Source of the DNA: Methylophaga sp. | GTDB taxonomy: Bacteria; Pseudomonadota; Gammaproteobacteria; Nitrosococcales; Methylophagaceae | Length of the DNA: 64,000 bases | Direction: 5' to 3' | Assembly: GCA_002696735.1 (NCBI GenBank) | Contig: NZSL01000015.1 | Coordinates: 1,520 to 65,519, forward strand | In this document: one piece after another, positions 48,287-58,284 of the stretch | How the letters are laid out: each line of letters starts with the position of its first letter | Position numbering within the stretch: position 1 is the first letter of the stretch | The notes under the pieces: generated by a model | What the model was told of the DNA's origin: nothing | Databases searched by the model: none | Seen by the model: the letters and a program-made list of their open reading frames with translations, nothing else | Made by a program: the position numbers and the translations under genes

Positions 48287-49168
48287 TTACTGAGTGAGGA
48301 CAGCTATTTCTACCCTTCGGTTGCGTGCTCGACCTGATTCAGTGTCATTTTCTGTGATTGGACGTGTATCTGCATAGCCCTCAACACGAAAACGTTCGGC
48401 TTGATATTCTGGATAGCGAAGCAGTTCATGCACCACGGAAGTGGCACGTGAACCGGATAACTCCCAGTTGGAACGATATTGTGATGTACTCAATGGACGA
48501 TCATCAGTATGCCCTGAAACGACCAGTGGATCCTCAATATTTGCCAGGGCATCTGCAATAGTCTTCAGAACAGGAACAAAGGCCGGTTTTATCGAGGCCA
48601 GACCGGAAGGAAAGGAGGCTTGCTCATCAATGGTGATGACCACCCGGTCCTCTCTCGTTTCAACCTGTAGCAGTCCTTCATCAATTTGTTCTTTTAAGGC
48701 TTCTTTGATTTCCCTCAGTTGCCGTTGTTGCTTGGCTTGCATGTATAAATTGAGATCAGAGGTTTCAAGAATAGGGTTATTAGGATCAGCATCCTGTCGG
48801 ACCTCCTGAATGACCGTCATATCAGAAGGATTTGGAGAAAAGGTTTGCCTTATGATTGAAGTGCCTTTTGGGATGGGGTCGGGTTCTTCGGGCTGCTCAA
48901 CGCCAAAAGCGTTGTGCATGGATTGGGCAACCATTTTTAACCGGACAACATCCAGCTCTGACATGGATAAAAGTAACACAAAGAAACATAACAATAATGT
49001 CATCAAATCAGCAAAGATAGCGATATAAGCAGGAATAGCTTTACGTTTTACCATGCGATTCGAAGTACCCGGCGTTCGTTTTTGATTTGTCATTTGTCCG
49101 TTCACCAATTCATTCAGATCTTCATAATTGGCTGATGGAATTAGGACAGTATTTATTCGAGGTTTCAT
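48287..49168 (-). CDS. MotB/OmpA-family flagellar-motor-like protein without MotA partner
   Basis: An N-terminal cytoplasmic part is followed by a single membrane helix (PAYIAIFADLMTLLLCFFVL), with the proton-carrying aspartate position of MotB in FADLM. A linker then leads to a C-terminal OmpA/MotB peptidoglycan-binding domain (VSGHTDDRPL, SGSRATSVVHELL, FRVEGYADTRPI). MotB anchors the stator to peptidoglycan and needs MotA for ion flow. No motA-like gene lies beside it; the next gene is divergent. The start is uncertain: ATGs at 49168, 49093 and 49054 are in frame and none has a strong ribosome site. Confidence 0.8.
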   Translation of the reverse strand: MKPRINTVLIPSANYEDLNELVNGQMTNQKRTPGTSNRMVKRKAIPAYIAIFADLMTLLLCFFVLLLSMSELDVVRLKMVAQSMHNAFGVEQPEEPDPIPKGTSIIRQTFSPNPSDMTVIQEVRQDADPNNPILETSDLNLYMQAKQQRQLREIKEALKEQIDEGLLQVETREDRVVITIDEQASFPSGLASIKPAFVPVLKTIADALANIEDPLVVSGHTDDRPLSTSQYRSNWELSGSRATSVVHELLRYPEYQAERFRVEGYADTRPITENDTESGRARNRRVEIAVLTQ

Positions 49169-49342
49169 TGTTACCGTAACTGTATGATAAATCAAGATTT
49201 TGCCGTAGCAATAAGTGGCCTAATAGTAATCCTGTTGGTTAGAACAGGTTGTGACCTGTAACACATCGTTCGGCAATCATTTTTTTATCACATTGTTCCA
49301 GCTGTAATATATTGTATGTATTGGCTATTTCACGGATCGCAA

Positions 49343-52297
49343 ATGCGTCCTTTTATCGCAACTAAACCGGTTTTCAACAGCATGATTGCCATAATCGCAT
49401 TGCTGATTCTGGTTGCCGCAACTTATCTTGATTATGTTATTCAGGATCGGCATAAAAATGCTTTGCTGGCGGAAACTCAGCAGCACCTGAGTATTTTGCA
49501 TAACAATCTGGTTACAAATTTACAGAACCATATTCAGATCGTACGTGGCCTGCCAGGCTTATTTGCCGTAAATCCTGACTTAACCCAGCAGCAATTTGCA
49601 ATTGCCATGCAGCATTTGATTGGTGAACACACGCAACTGCGAAATATTGCTGCTGCCCCCGAAATGGTTATTCGTTATATGTACCCGATAGCAGGAAATG
49701 AACAGGCTATTGGTCTGAATTACCTTCAGGAGCCCACACAAAAAGATGCGGCTGAACGTGCGAGATTAAATCGAAAACTGGTACTGGCTGGTCCTCTTGA
49801 GCTTAAACAGGGTGGGATCGGATTGATTACTCGTATTCCGGTCTATCTTAACGATGAGAAAGGAGATGAATATTTTTGGGGCATTATTTCAGCCGTTATT
49901 GACGTTGAGGCCTTTTTTGAGGCCTCAGGCCTTAAGGATGAGACGTTACCAATTGATATAGCCATTCGGGGGAAGGATGGTCTTGGTTCCGCTGGCGAAG
50001 TATTTTTTGGTGACGCTTCCCTGTTTAAAGACCCGGTCTTAACCATGCCGCTGGCCTTACCGGACGGCTATTGGCTGCTGACAGGACAACCTGAAGGGGG
50101 CTGGAAAACCATTAACAATGATGTATGGCAATCCAGAATTCTGGTTTTTGTGGTTGCATTGGGGATTTTTGCTTTATTGACCGCTTTTGTACGCTTCATG
50201 TTTACAGCTTCTCTGGCCAATCTGAAGTTTCGTCAGGTAATAGACTCATCTCCCATCCCCTATATTATGGTGGCAAGGGATCGGAAAGTAAGTTTTATTA
50301 ACCCTGCTTTTACCGAACTCTATGGCTACAGCACTGCCGATCTGCCTAGTCTTGCTATCTGGTGGAATAAAACCGATATCAATCAGGAATATTTGAGAAA
50401 AATAAATGCCTGGTGTGATTCGACCATTGATGCCAAGGCGTTACCCGAGCACTCTGTTGAGATCAAAGTTCACTGTAAAGATGGTACGCCGCGCGATGTG
50501 ATGCTTTCAGTTTCACCGCTGGATGCGGCTGTGAACAGAGAGTTATTACTGGTGGTTTATGACTTAACCAGTCGTAAGCTGGCAGAACAGAAAATTCACT
50601 TTTCAGAGCAGATTTTCAGTCAGGCACATGAGGGAATTGTAGTAACCGATATCCAGGGGCGAATTTTGGAAGTTAACCCGGCTTTTACTGAAATTACCGG
50701 CTTCACCGCTCAGGATGCGTTGCAAAATACACCCGCCATAATGAAATCAGGCAAACATGATGATGTTTTCTTTGAGGAAATGTGGCGAAAGCTGGAAAAT
50801 CACGGACATTGGCAAGGTGAAATCTGGAATCGGCATAAAGATGGACATTTGTATGCATTGCAACTGACCATCACGGCGATGACCAATCCTCAAGGCCTCA
50901 AGCAATATTACGCAGGCTTGTTTTCCGATATTACCCAATCAAAAACGCAGCAGGAAAAGCTTGAGCTAATGGCACATTACGATGTGCTGACTCACTTGCC
51001 AAACCGGGTATTATTTGCTGACAGATTCAGTCAGGCTGTGGCTCACAGTCAGCGTTTAGGTACTTGGTTAGGGATCTGTTTTCTGGATTTGGATGATTTC
51101 AAACCGGTCAATGATACCTATGGCCACAATGTGGGCGATTTATTACTGATTGAAGTGGCTGATCGGCTACGTGCCAGCGTCAGGGAGGAAGATACTATTT
51201 CCCGCTTTGGTGGTGACGAATTTGCTATTTTATTTCGTGATATCAATTCCTATGAGCAATGTGAGCAGCTACTCATCAGATTGCATCAGACTCTTGCAGA
51301 GCCTTATTGGATAGATAACAGGCGCATTACCATCAGTGCCTCCAGTGGCGTCGCCCTGTATCCAATGGATAATGTGGATTTGGATACCTTGCTGCGTCAT
51401 GCCGACCAGGCGATGTATCAAGCAAAGATGACTGGGCGCAATAAGTCCAGATTATTCAACCCGGAACTAAACCAGCAGGTTATTCAAAAGCATCATGTTG
51501 TACAGCGGTTACGTGAGGCGTTGTTAAACGATGAATTTGTTCTGCATTATCAACCAGAAATAAATATGCGAACTGGAGAAATAATTGCAGTAGAGGCTTT
51601 GATTCGCTGGCAGCACCCGCAGCGTGGATTGTTGTTTCCTGGCGATTTTTTAACGGATATGGAAGGCTCTGAGCTCGAGTTTGAGCTGGGACTGTGGGTT
51701 ATTGATTCAGCTTTGCAGCAATTACAGTACTGGCAGCAGGGTGGTTTGGATATCGTAGTGAGTGTCAATATTGCAGCAAATCATTTACATGCCAAAAACT
51801 TTATTCAGTCTTTACAGCAGATTTTAAATCGCTACCACGATATACGGCCAGCGTCATTACAGTTAGAAATTCTTGAGAGCAGTGCATTGGGTGATGTGAC
51901 CACACTCAGTCGTATTATTGATGATTGCCGTGAGCGGGTAGGGGTTCTGATTGCACTTGATGATTTTGGCACCGGCTATTCCTCGCTAACCCATCTGCGG
52001 CATTTGGCGGCTAACTCAGTAAAAATTGACCAGAGCTTTGTGCGGGATATGTTAGAGGATGCCAGCGATTATAATATCGTAGATGGTGTGATTAGCCTGG
52101 CCAAAGCCTTTAACAGACAAGTGATTGCCGAAGGCGTCGAAACTGTCGAGCATGGTTTGATGCTGTTATCGATGGGCTGTGATCATGCACAGGGTTACCA
52201 GATTGCCCGACCTATGCCGGCTCAACATATTATGAACTGGTGTCAGGCGTATCAATTGCAGCCTGAGTGGAGAGAGTTTCACGACAATAACGTTTAA
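49343..52297 (+). CDS. Membrane GGDEF-EAL protein with periplasmic CHASE-like sensor and PAS domains
   Basis: A 984-residue cyclic-di-GMP enzyme. Two membrane helices (about residues 12-35 and 265-290) bracket a periplasmic, CHASE-like sensor of about 230 residues. Two PAS domains follow (about 300-410 and 420-540, with GIVVTDIQGRILEVNPAFTE). Then come GGDEF (about 555-715, RFGGDEFAILF intact) and EAL (about 730-975, VAVEALIRW and LDDFGTGYSS intact). The ATG at 49343 has GGA six bases upstream; an ATG at 49316 is in frame without one. It is divergent from the MotB-like gene. Confidence 0.9.
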   Translation: MRPFIATKPVFNSMIAIIALLILVAATYLDYVIQDRHKNALLAETQQHLSILHNNLVTNLQNHIQIVRGLPGLFAVNPDLTQQQFAIAMQHLIGEHTQLRNIAAAPEMVIRYMYPIAGNEQAIGLNYLQEPTQKDAAERARLNRKLVLAGPLELKQGGIGLITRIPVYLNDEKGDEYFWGIISAVIDVEAFFEASGLKDETLPIDIAIRGKDGLGSAGEVFFGDASLFKDPVLTMPLALPDGYWLLTGQPEGGWKTINNDVWQSRILVFVVALGIFALLTAFVRFMFTASLANLKFRQVIDSSPIPYIMVARDRKVSFINPAFTELYGYSTADLPSLAIWWNKTDINQEYLRKINAWCDSTIDAKALPEHSVEIKVHCKDGTPRDVMLSVSPLDAAVNRELLLVVYDLTSRKLAEQKIHFSEQIFSQAHEGIVVTDIQGRILEVNPAFTEITGFTAQDALQNTPAIMKSGKHDDVFFEEMWRKLENHGHWQGEIWNRHKDGHLYALQLTITAMTNPQGLKQYYAGLFSDITQSKTQQEKLELMAHYDVLTHLPNRVLFADRFSQAVAHSQRLGTWLGICFLDLDDFKPVNDTYGHNVGDLLLIEVADRLRASVREEDTISRFGGDEFAILFRDINSYEQCEQLLIRLHQTLAEPYWIDNRRITISASSGVALYPMDNVDLDTLLRHADQAMYQAKMTGRNKSRLFNPELNQQVIQKHHVVQRLREALLNDEFVLHYQPEINMRTGEIIAVEALIRWQHPQRGLLFPGDFLTDMEGSELEFELGLWVIDSALQQLQYWQQGGLDIVVSVNIAANHLHAKNFIQSLQQILNRYHDIRPASLQLEILESSALGDVTTLSRIIDDCRERVGVLIALDDFGTGYSSLTHLRHLAANSVKIDQSFVRDMLEDASDYNIVDGVISLAKAFNRQVIAEGVETVEHGLMLLSMGCDHAQGYQIARPMPAQHIMNWCQAYQLQPEWREFHDNNV

Positions 52298-52642
52298 CCA
52301 AATAGCCTTTGGTAGGCAAACAGCTAATATCCTGGTTAATACCCCCATTCATACTTCAACATAACTGAGCAAAGCTACTTTCCCCACCAACCATGCCATT
52401 ATTGAATATTTGATTGCCAATACATAGCAATAGCCGAAATTTCTCCCAGAGCTAATTTTGCGACATCACGAAGAAAACTTTACCCATGATAAAGACGTGA
52501 CTTATGCAAAAAAGGCATGATATGCATTAAATAATATGGCGAATAATGCTCTTCGTAAAAATAAGTACAATCATGATGACTATCTTATTCTTTATGGGTA
52601 ACAATCTATTCAAATGCGTTTGAACAATAATCAGGATGAAAT
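52298..52642. other. 345-bp gene-free stretch
   Basis: No ORF with a credible start, no inverted repeat with a T-run and no repeat shared with the rest of the window was seen. It is AT-rich, particularly over 52490-52600, and probably holds the promoter of the downstream lipoprotein. Confidence 0.5.
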
Positions 52643-53131
52643 ATGTCTCGAGATTTAACCAGATGGCTCTTGATTACATTAATGGTATTACCGGTTATCA
52701 CTGCCTGTGCATCACGTACACAGAGTAATTACTATCGAGATGAAATTGGTGAGATCATGGCGGTTGAAGATGTCTGGATCATTTCATCTCGTATGGTCAG
52801 GATTGAAGGGCTCGGTGATAAACGTCCAGGTTGGGGCGCTGCGGTTGGTGCAACAGTTGCCGGAGCTTCTGCTTACGGAATTACCCAGGCGGATAATCCT
52901 GCAGGCGTAGCCATTACTATTGTGGCGCTGGTGGGCGGGGCATTGGCTGGCCAGTTCTTTGATGAAAAGATTAAGTCCCAGCTGGGTGTTGAATACATTC
53001 TGGATAAACCCGCGGGCAACAAAGTTGCTATTGTTCAGGCAGTCGAAAGTGCTGAAGAAATGTTACCCGCCAGAACCCCGGCATTATTAATACGTGGGAA
53101 AAGCGGTTACTATCGCGTCATTCCGCAGTAA
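52643..53131 (+). CDS. Glycine-zipper outer-membrane lipoprotein (SlyB-like)
   Basis: A 162-residue lipoprotein with the lipobox VITAC. The middle (about residues 62-108) is a glycine-zipper double helix, GWGAAVGATVAGASAYG and ALVGGALAGQFF, as in the SlyB/Pcp group. The C-terminal part is a small mixed domain ending RGKSGYYRVIPQ. Proteins of this kind sit in the outer membrane and are induced by envelope or cation stress. AGGATG precedes the ATG. Confidence 0.8.
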   Translation: MSRDLTRWLLITLMVLPVITACASRTQSNYYRDEIGEIMAVEDVWIISSRMVRIEGLGDKRPGWGAAVGATVAGASAYGITQADNPAGVAITIVALVGGALAGQFFDEKIKSQLGVEYILDKPAGNKVAIVQAVESAEEMLPARTPALLIRGKSGYYRVIPQ

Positions 53132-53192
53132 TTCTTTTTTGTTCAACTAACTTTAAACCGTTCAACTCGGATGTTTGAAACGGAAGATTTTT

Positions 53193-54500
53193 ATGCCAGA
53201 CCAAAGTTTTATCATTCAATCGAGAAAACAATGGAGCTCTGAACCGGCCTTTATAGCATCGATGGCAGCAGCAGCTGTTGGGCTTGGTAATCTATGGCGG
53301 TTTCCTTATATCGTGGGCGAAAATGGTGGTGGCGTATTTGTCATCGCTTATTTGCTGGCGTTATTTATCGTCGTGTTACCAATCATGATGCTCGAAGTGG
53401 CAGCCGGACGTCTTACCCATGGCAATACCGTTGCAACCTTCAGACAGGTGAATCGTCTGGGAAGCTATTACGGCTGGCTGGTTGTGACCATTACTATTGC
53501 TATTACCAGTTATTATCTCGTCATTACCGGTTGGACTCTGGGCTATGCTATTGATGCCAGCCGAGGAGAGTTAAGGGTATTTGATCAGTTTACCGAGGGC
53601 TATAACAGTTTTTGGTATTTTCTGGTCATTATTGGATTGGCCTCGATCGTCCTGATTAACGGTCTAAAATCAATTGAGCGATTGTCAAAATTTCTGATGC
53701 CGGTGCTACTTGCGGTAATGATTTTTTTAGTGGTAATGGCCAGTAAAACTTCCGGCTGGGAACAAACCATTAATTTTTTCTTCCAGTTTGACTGGAATAA
53801 AATAACCAGCGGCGAACTATGGGTTTTTGCTTTTGGCCAGGCTTTTTATACGCTGGCAATTGGCCAAGGCTATTTAATCACCTACGGCAGCTATATTCCG
53901 CGAAAAACTAACCTTCCAAGAGCGTGTATTATCGTTGCGGTCTTTCAGACATCAATTGCCTTGCTTGCTGCCTGGATGATCTTTCCATTTGTGTTCAGTC
54001 AGGGATTGTCTCCAGAAGAAGGTACCCAGTTGGCTTTTGCCACCATGCCTAAAGTGTTTGCAGAAATGTCAGCGGGATGGTTCTTTGGCATTGTTTTTTT
54101 TGTCTTGTTTTTTGCTGCAGCATTTACCTCAACGCTGGCAGGATTAAAGGTCGTTGTCTCCGCTTTTGCCGAAGAGTTCGGCATCACGAATGTTAAAGCG
54201 GTTATGCTGGTAGCATTAGTGATGTTGATTATCGGCTCGGCCTCGGCTCTGAGTTTTACTCCAATGAATTTACAGATAGCGGGTGAGCCCGTGCTCGACA
54301 TGGTCGACAGGATTGCCGGCGGTAATATTATTATCCTGTCTGGCATCATTGGCGCCGCCTTGTTTTGCTGGTTTATCCCCCCAACTAAAATTCATTCGGT
54401 TCTGGGGACCAATTCACATTGGTGGGAGTGGCGAATATATCTGGTGGGCCGCTTCTTGCCAATATTCATGCTAATCACTTTTCTCATGCAGTATTTCTGA
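53193..54500 (+). CDS. Sodium-dependent NSS (SNF) family transporter
   Basis: A 435-residue transporter of the neurotransmitter:sodium symporter family (LeuT fold), about 11-12 helices. The first helix carries AAVGLGNLWRFPYIVGENGG, the family signature that binds sodium and substrate. Bacterial members import amino acids such as tyrosine, tryptophan or leucine; the substrate here is not identifiable. GGAAG six bases before the ATG at 53193 supports that start over an in-frame TTG at 53175. Confidence 0.92.
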   Translation: MPDQSFIIQSRKQWSSEPAFIASMAAAAVGLGNLWRFPYIVGENGGGVFVIAYLLALFIVVLPIMMLEVAAGRLTHGNTVATFRQVNRLGSYYGWLVVTITIAITSYYLVITGWTLGYAIDASRGELRVFDQFTEGYNSFWYFLVIIGLASIVLINGLKSIERLSKFLMPVLLAVMIFLVVMASKTSGWEQTINFFFQFDWNKITSGELWVFAFGQAFYTLAIGQGYLITYGSYIPRKTNLPRACIIVAVFQTSIALLAAWMIFPFVFSQGLSPEEGTQLAFATMPKVFAEMSAGWFFGIVFFVLFFAAAFTSTLAGLKVVVSAFAEEFGITNVKAVMLVALVMLIIGSASALSFTPMNLQIAGEPVLDMVDRIAGGNIIILSGIIGAALFCWFIPPTKIHSVLGTNSHWWEWRIYLVGRFLPIFMLITFLMQYF

Positions 54501-54631
54501 TCTTTAGCAGATTATTGATGAATAAGATCGTATTTATAACCACTTGGTGGTTAACCTGAGTAAATTTGAATCCAGCATTGCTATGCTACGCTTGATTGAT
54601 AATCGATTATTGCAGGGAGCTCATTCTGAAT

Positions 54632-56749
54632 ATGCATGATAAAAAAATTATCCGCCACGAAGAAAACTGTTGGCGGTATGTTCAGGCTGATAGAGCCTCC
54701 GTGCTGGTGGATGGTGAAGATTACTTTAGCGCCTTACATGCTGCCATTTCACAAGCTCAATCTGCTGTTTATATTCTTGCCTGGGATATTGATAGCCGAC
54801 TGAGACTGGTGAGAGGTGAGACCCCTACGGATTTACCTGTTGAATTAGGAGATTTGATAAATGCCGTTCTTGAGCAAAAGCCTGAGCTAAATATTTATAT
54901 CCTCAACTGGGACTGGGCAATGCTCTATACGCTTGAGCGCGAATGGTTACCCCTGTTTCGTCCCGGCTGGAAAAAGCAATCCCGTTTACATTATCAGCTT
55001 GATGGCGAGTGCCCATTTGGTGGTTCACAGCATCAAAAAGTCGTTGTAATTGACGATAAAATCGCTTTCTGCGGCGGTATCGATCCAGGTAAACATCGCT
55101 GGGATAGTAGTGAACATGCACCTGATGATAAACGTCGTATTGACCCTGATAATGAGCTCTACCCTCCATTCCATGATATGCAGATGATTGTCGATGGGGA
55201 AGCGGCAAAGAGTCTGGCGGAACTGTCGCGGGAACGATGGCAAAAAGCAACGGGTGAGCAGCTGGCTCCCCCATCCGCAAACCAGGATGATATTTGGCCT
55301 GAAGATATCAAGGTTGATTTTCGACAGGTCAACATTGCCATTGCCCGAACCCTGCCGGAATTTAAGGGAAACAGGGAAATTACCGAAGTGGAATTACTCT
55401 ACCTTGATGCTATTGCGGCGGCCCAAACCCTTATATACATAGAAAATCAGTATTTTACATCCTGGAAAGTGGCAGAGGTTTTAGCCCAGCGACTGAAGGA
55501 AGAGAGTGGCCCGGAAGTTGTGATTATCTGTCCCAGCATGACCGGTGGCTGGCTCGAACAACACACGATGGATGTATTGCGTTCCAGGATTTGCCGAAAG
55601 CTCTGTGAAGCCGATAAACATGACCGTCTGTTGATTTGTTACCCGCATCATGAAGCATTAGGTAATAGTTATATCAGTCTGCACAGCAAGATGATGATTG
55701 TTGATGATGTTTTTTTGCGAGTGGGGTCAGCTAATTTAAGTAATCGCTCGATGGGGCTTGATAGTGAATGTGATTTGGCAATTGAAGCAGACAATGCAGA
55801 ACAGTCTGATGCGATAAAGGCCTTACGTCATAGACTGCTCAGTGAACATCTTGATATTGCGGTTGATGTATTGGAAGAATTGCTGGCAGAACATGATTCG
55901 CTGCTTACGCTGATTAATTCCCGGGAACAGTTTCCACGTACCTTGAGAAGATTAAATTGTGAAGTTGATGAGAGTATCGATGAATTAACCCCGACAGCTG
56001 ATTATATCGATCCTGAGCGTCCGGTAGACTCCGTTGAAATGAGCCGGAAGCTGGTGCCTATTGATGAGCCGAAGTCCCCTAAAAAACAGATCATTATCAC
56101 GGCATTAGTCTTATTAGCCGTCATTGCAATGACGGCTTTATGGAAGTGGACGCCACTCAATGACTGGTTAATGGCTGAAAATCTTCAACTTATGATCGAG
56201 ACCCTCAACGACAGTCCCTTTACTCCTTTTATTGTGATTACAGGTTTTGCTATTGCCGGTTTATTTGCAATACCGCTGACCTTATTAGTCGTGGCCGTTG
56301 CGATCAGTTTTGGTGCATGGCCGGGCAGTATATACGCTATTCTGGGGTCAATGCTGAGTGCGATATTGGGATATATCGTTGGTGAGTGGCTGGGGCGAAA
56401 AAGTGTGTCCAAAATGGCTGGGTCAAAATTAAACCGACTGTCAAAACGCTTGGCCAATCATGGTGTAATGGCCATTATTACCGTTCGGATTATTCCTGTC
56501 GCTCCCTTTACCCTGATAAACTTGGTAGCAGGTGCATCCCATATCAAATTGAGAGATTTTATCTGGGGAACTCTGCTGGGAATGTTGCCGGGTATTTTAG
56601 CCATAACCGTTTTTGCAAATTCACTTATACAAGTCGTCCAACACCCTGAACCTTTCGAGATTATAATTTTTGTATTGGTGATTTTAGGGATTGGTAGCTT
56701 GATGTACGGTGTCAAAAAATGGCTTAACAGAATTTCGACAGATACGTGA
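54632..56749 (+). CDS. Phospholipase D-like enzyme fused to a DedA/VTT membrane domain
   Basis: A 705-residue two-part protein. The N-terminal part (about 1-440) has two PLD half-sites: HQKVVVIDD with GGIDPG, and HSKMMIVDDVFLRVGSANLS. Both HxK motifs are present, so it is probably active on phosphodiesters. The C-terminal part (about 490-705) is a VTT/DedA-type membrane domain with GSIYAILGSMLSAILGYIVG and RIIPVAPFTLINLVAGAS. The fusion suggests phospholipid processing coupled to a flippase-like domain. The stop overlaps the start of the next gene by four bases. ATG at 54632 is chosen; a TTG at 54596 is in frame. Confidence 0.88.
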   Translation: MHDKKIIRHEENCWRYVQADRASVLVDGEDYFSALHAAISQAQSAVYILAWDIDSRLRLVRGETPTDLPVELGDLINAVLEQKPELNIYILNWDWAMLYTLEREWLPLFRPGWKKQSRLHYQLDGECPFGGSQHQKVVVIDDKIAFCGGIDPGKHRWDSSEHAPDDKRRIDPDNELYPPFHDMQMIVDGEAAKSLAELSRERWQKATGEQLAPPSANQDDIWPEDIKVDFRQVNIAIARTLPEFKGNREITEVELLYLDAIAAAQTLIYIENQYFTSWKVAEVLAQRLKEESGPEVVIICPSMTGGWLEQHTMDVLRSRICRKLCEADKHDRLLICYPHHEALGNSYISLHSKMMIVDDVFLRVGSANLSNRSMGLDSECDLAIEADNAEQSDAIKALRHRLLSEHLDIAVDVLEELLAEHDSLLTLINSREQFPRTLRRLNCEVDESIDELTPTADYIDPERPVDSVEMSRKLVPIDEPKSPKKQIIITALVLLAVIAMTALWKWTPLNDWLMAENLQLMIETLNDSPFTPFIVITGFAIAGLFAIPLTLLVVAVAISFGAWPGSIYAILGSMLSAILGYIVGEWLGRKSVSKMAGSKLNRLSKRLANHGVMAIITVRIIPVAPFTLINLVAGASHIKLRDFIWGTLLGMLPGILAITVFANSLIQVVQHPEPFEIIIFVLVILGIGSLMYGVKKWLNRISTDT

Positions 56750-57453
56750 CCCAAATAAAACGACCAAATACCCTCAAGATCGCTACTTATAATATTCATG
56801 CCTGCATAGGGGCGGATGGAAAATTTGATCCTGCGCGTATCGCTGCCGTTTTAAAAGAAATCGATGCCGATATTATTGCTTTACAGGAAGTCGAACACCA
56901 TTCGATTGATGAGTTGGACCTACTCGAGTATCTGGCCTATCAGACGGGCCATGAAGCCATTGCTGGACCCACATTGTTTCGGGAAACTCGTCACTACGGA
57001 AATGCCCTGTTAACAAAGTTACCATTAAAGTCCTTCAAACATATTGACTTAAGTGTTGCCGGTTTCGAGCCACGAGGAGCCATCGAAGCTACTTTTGATG
57101 TTGCCGGCTATGAACTGCAAGTGATTGCGACCCATTTAGGATTGAAACCGGCAGAGCGGCGTTGGCAGGTTAAGCAGTTACTCGATGTTAAATCACAACA
57201 GGAAGCCGATATAAGCTGTTTACTGGGGGATGTGAATGAGTGGTTGTTATGGGGGCGTCCATTGCGTTGGTTACACAGACACTTCAGCGCGCCACCACAC
57301 TTGGCTACTTTCCCGGCACGCTGGCCAATTTTCGCTTTGGATAGAATCTGGATTGCTCCGCAACGCAGCAACATTAAACTATCAGTTCATAAATCTGTTT
57401 TAGCAAGACAGGCATCAGATCATTTACCACTTGTTGCCAACATTGCTTTCTGA
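56746..57453 (+). CDS. Endonuclease/exonuclease/phosphatase-family hydrolase
   Basis: A 235-residue EEP-superfamily phosphodiesterase. Motifs in order: ATYNIHACIG, ALQEVEHHS with the metal-binding glutamate, VIATHLGLKP, LLGDVNEW and the C-terminal SDHLPLVANI with the catalytic Asp-His. It starts with GTG overlapping the PLD stop, so it is translationally coupled to the PLD-DedA protein; pairing of a PLD and an EEP protein suggests lipid head-group or phosphodiester turnover. No signal peptide is present. It could act on sphingomyelin-like lipids, nucleotides or DNA; the substrate is unknown. Confidence 0.87.
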   Translation: MTQIKRPNTLKIATYNIHACIGADGKFDPARIAAVLKEIDADIIALQEVEHHSIDELDLLEYLAYQTGHEAIAGPTLFRETRHYGNALLTKLPLKSFKHIDLSVAGFEPRGAIEATFDVAGYELQVIATHLGLKPAERRWQVKQLLDVKSQQEADISCLLGDVNEWLLWGRPLRWLHRHFSAPPHLATFPARWPIFALDRIWIAPQRSNIKLSVHKSVLARQASDHLPLVANIAF

Positions 57454-57543
57454 GCCCTATCAAGAACACTAAATAACCCCTTTTGGGCATTGCCCTGCAG
57501 CCAAATGTCGACTATCTTTGTACAGATTACTTCAGAGGCATGT

Positions 57544-58269
57544 ATGACCTATTGTGTAGCCATTACCTTAGATGCAGGATTAGTGCTGACATCCGATTCC
57601 CGAACCAATGCCGGAATCGATCAGGTGAGCACCTACAGCAAGATGACCCGGTTTGAGACCCATGCTGATCGTTGTCTGGTATTAATGAGTGCAGGTAATC
57701 TGGCGACTACACAATTTGTGGTTGAACAGATTCATCGCGATATTCGTGAAAGTCAGGCACGTAATTTAAATACCTTAAGTTATCTTTCTGATACGGCTGA
57801 TTACATCGGTGAAATCCTCAGTAGTCGAATCCGCCGTTATTCTGAAAATGAAGCTTCAGGCTTTGCCCCGGAAGCCACGTTATTGCTGGCCGGTCAGATT
57901 CAGGGTGGTCCTCCGCAGGCGTTTATGATTTACCCGCAGGGTAATCACATTACCAGTTCCAAAGAGACCCCTTATCTGCAGATTGGCGAGAGCAAATATG
58001 GCAAACCGGTGCTGGATCGTTTTATCCGGCCGGATACTTCTTTACTGGATGCAGCCACTTGTTCACTGATCTCAATGGACTCTACCATGCAGAGTAATGT
58101 CAGTGTCGGACCACCCATTGAAGTACTGATGTACAAAAAAGACAGTTACAATGTTAGCAATCACTACCGGTTTGGAGTAGAGCACCCATATCTTATTGAA
58201 TTGAGAAAGGCGTGGGGGGATAAGCTTCGTCAGGCCTTTACCGAGATGCCCAGGTTTAGTGAACAGTAA
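57544..58269 (+). CDS. Anbu-type proteasome-like peptidase
   Basis: A 241-residue member of the proteasome beta/HslV superfamily, Anbu branch. Translation begins MTYCVAITLDAGLVLTSDSR, so removal of Met exposes the N-terminal threonine nucleophile; the GLVLTSDSRTN strand with its Asp is the conserved proteasome core. AGAGG lies six bases before the ATG at 57544, and the longer upstream reading is not needed. The three genes just across the strand (zinc peptidase, alpha-E, ATP-grasp) are the known Anbu companions. Anbu forms open helical rings and its substrates are unknown. Confidence 0.92.
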   Translation: MTYCVAITLDAGLVLTSDSRTNAGIDQVSTYSKMTRFETHADRCLVLMSAGNLATTQFVVEQIHRDIRESQARNLNTLSYLSDTADYIGEILSSRIRRYSENEASGFAPEATLLLAGQIQGGPPQAFMIYPQGNHITSSKETPYLQIGESKYGKPVLDRFIRPDTSLLDAATCSLISMDSTMQSNVSVGPPIEVLMYKKDSYNVSNHYRFGVEHPYLIELRKAWGDKLRQAFTEMPRFSEQ

Positions 58270-58284
58270 AAAACGTCGTTAACG

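Noticed and set aside
54537..54553. TAACCAC/GTGGTTA palindrome after the NSS transporter
   Set aside because: No T-run follows and the stem is short; nothing ties it to a regulator, so it is not listed as a feature.
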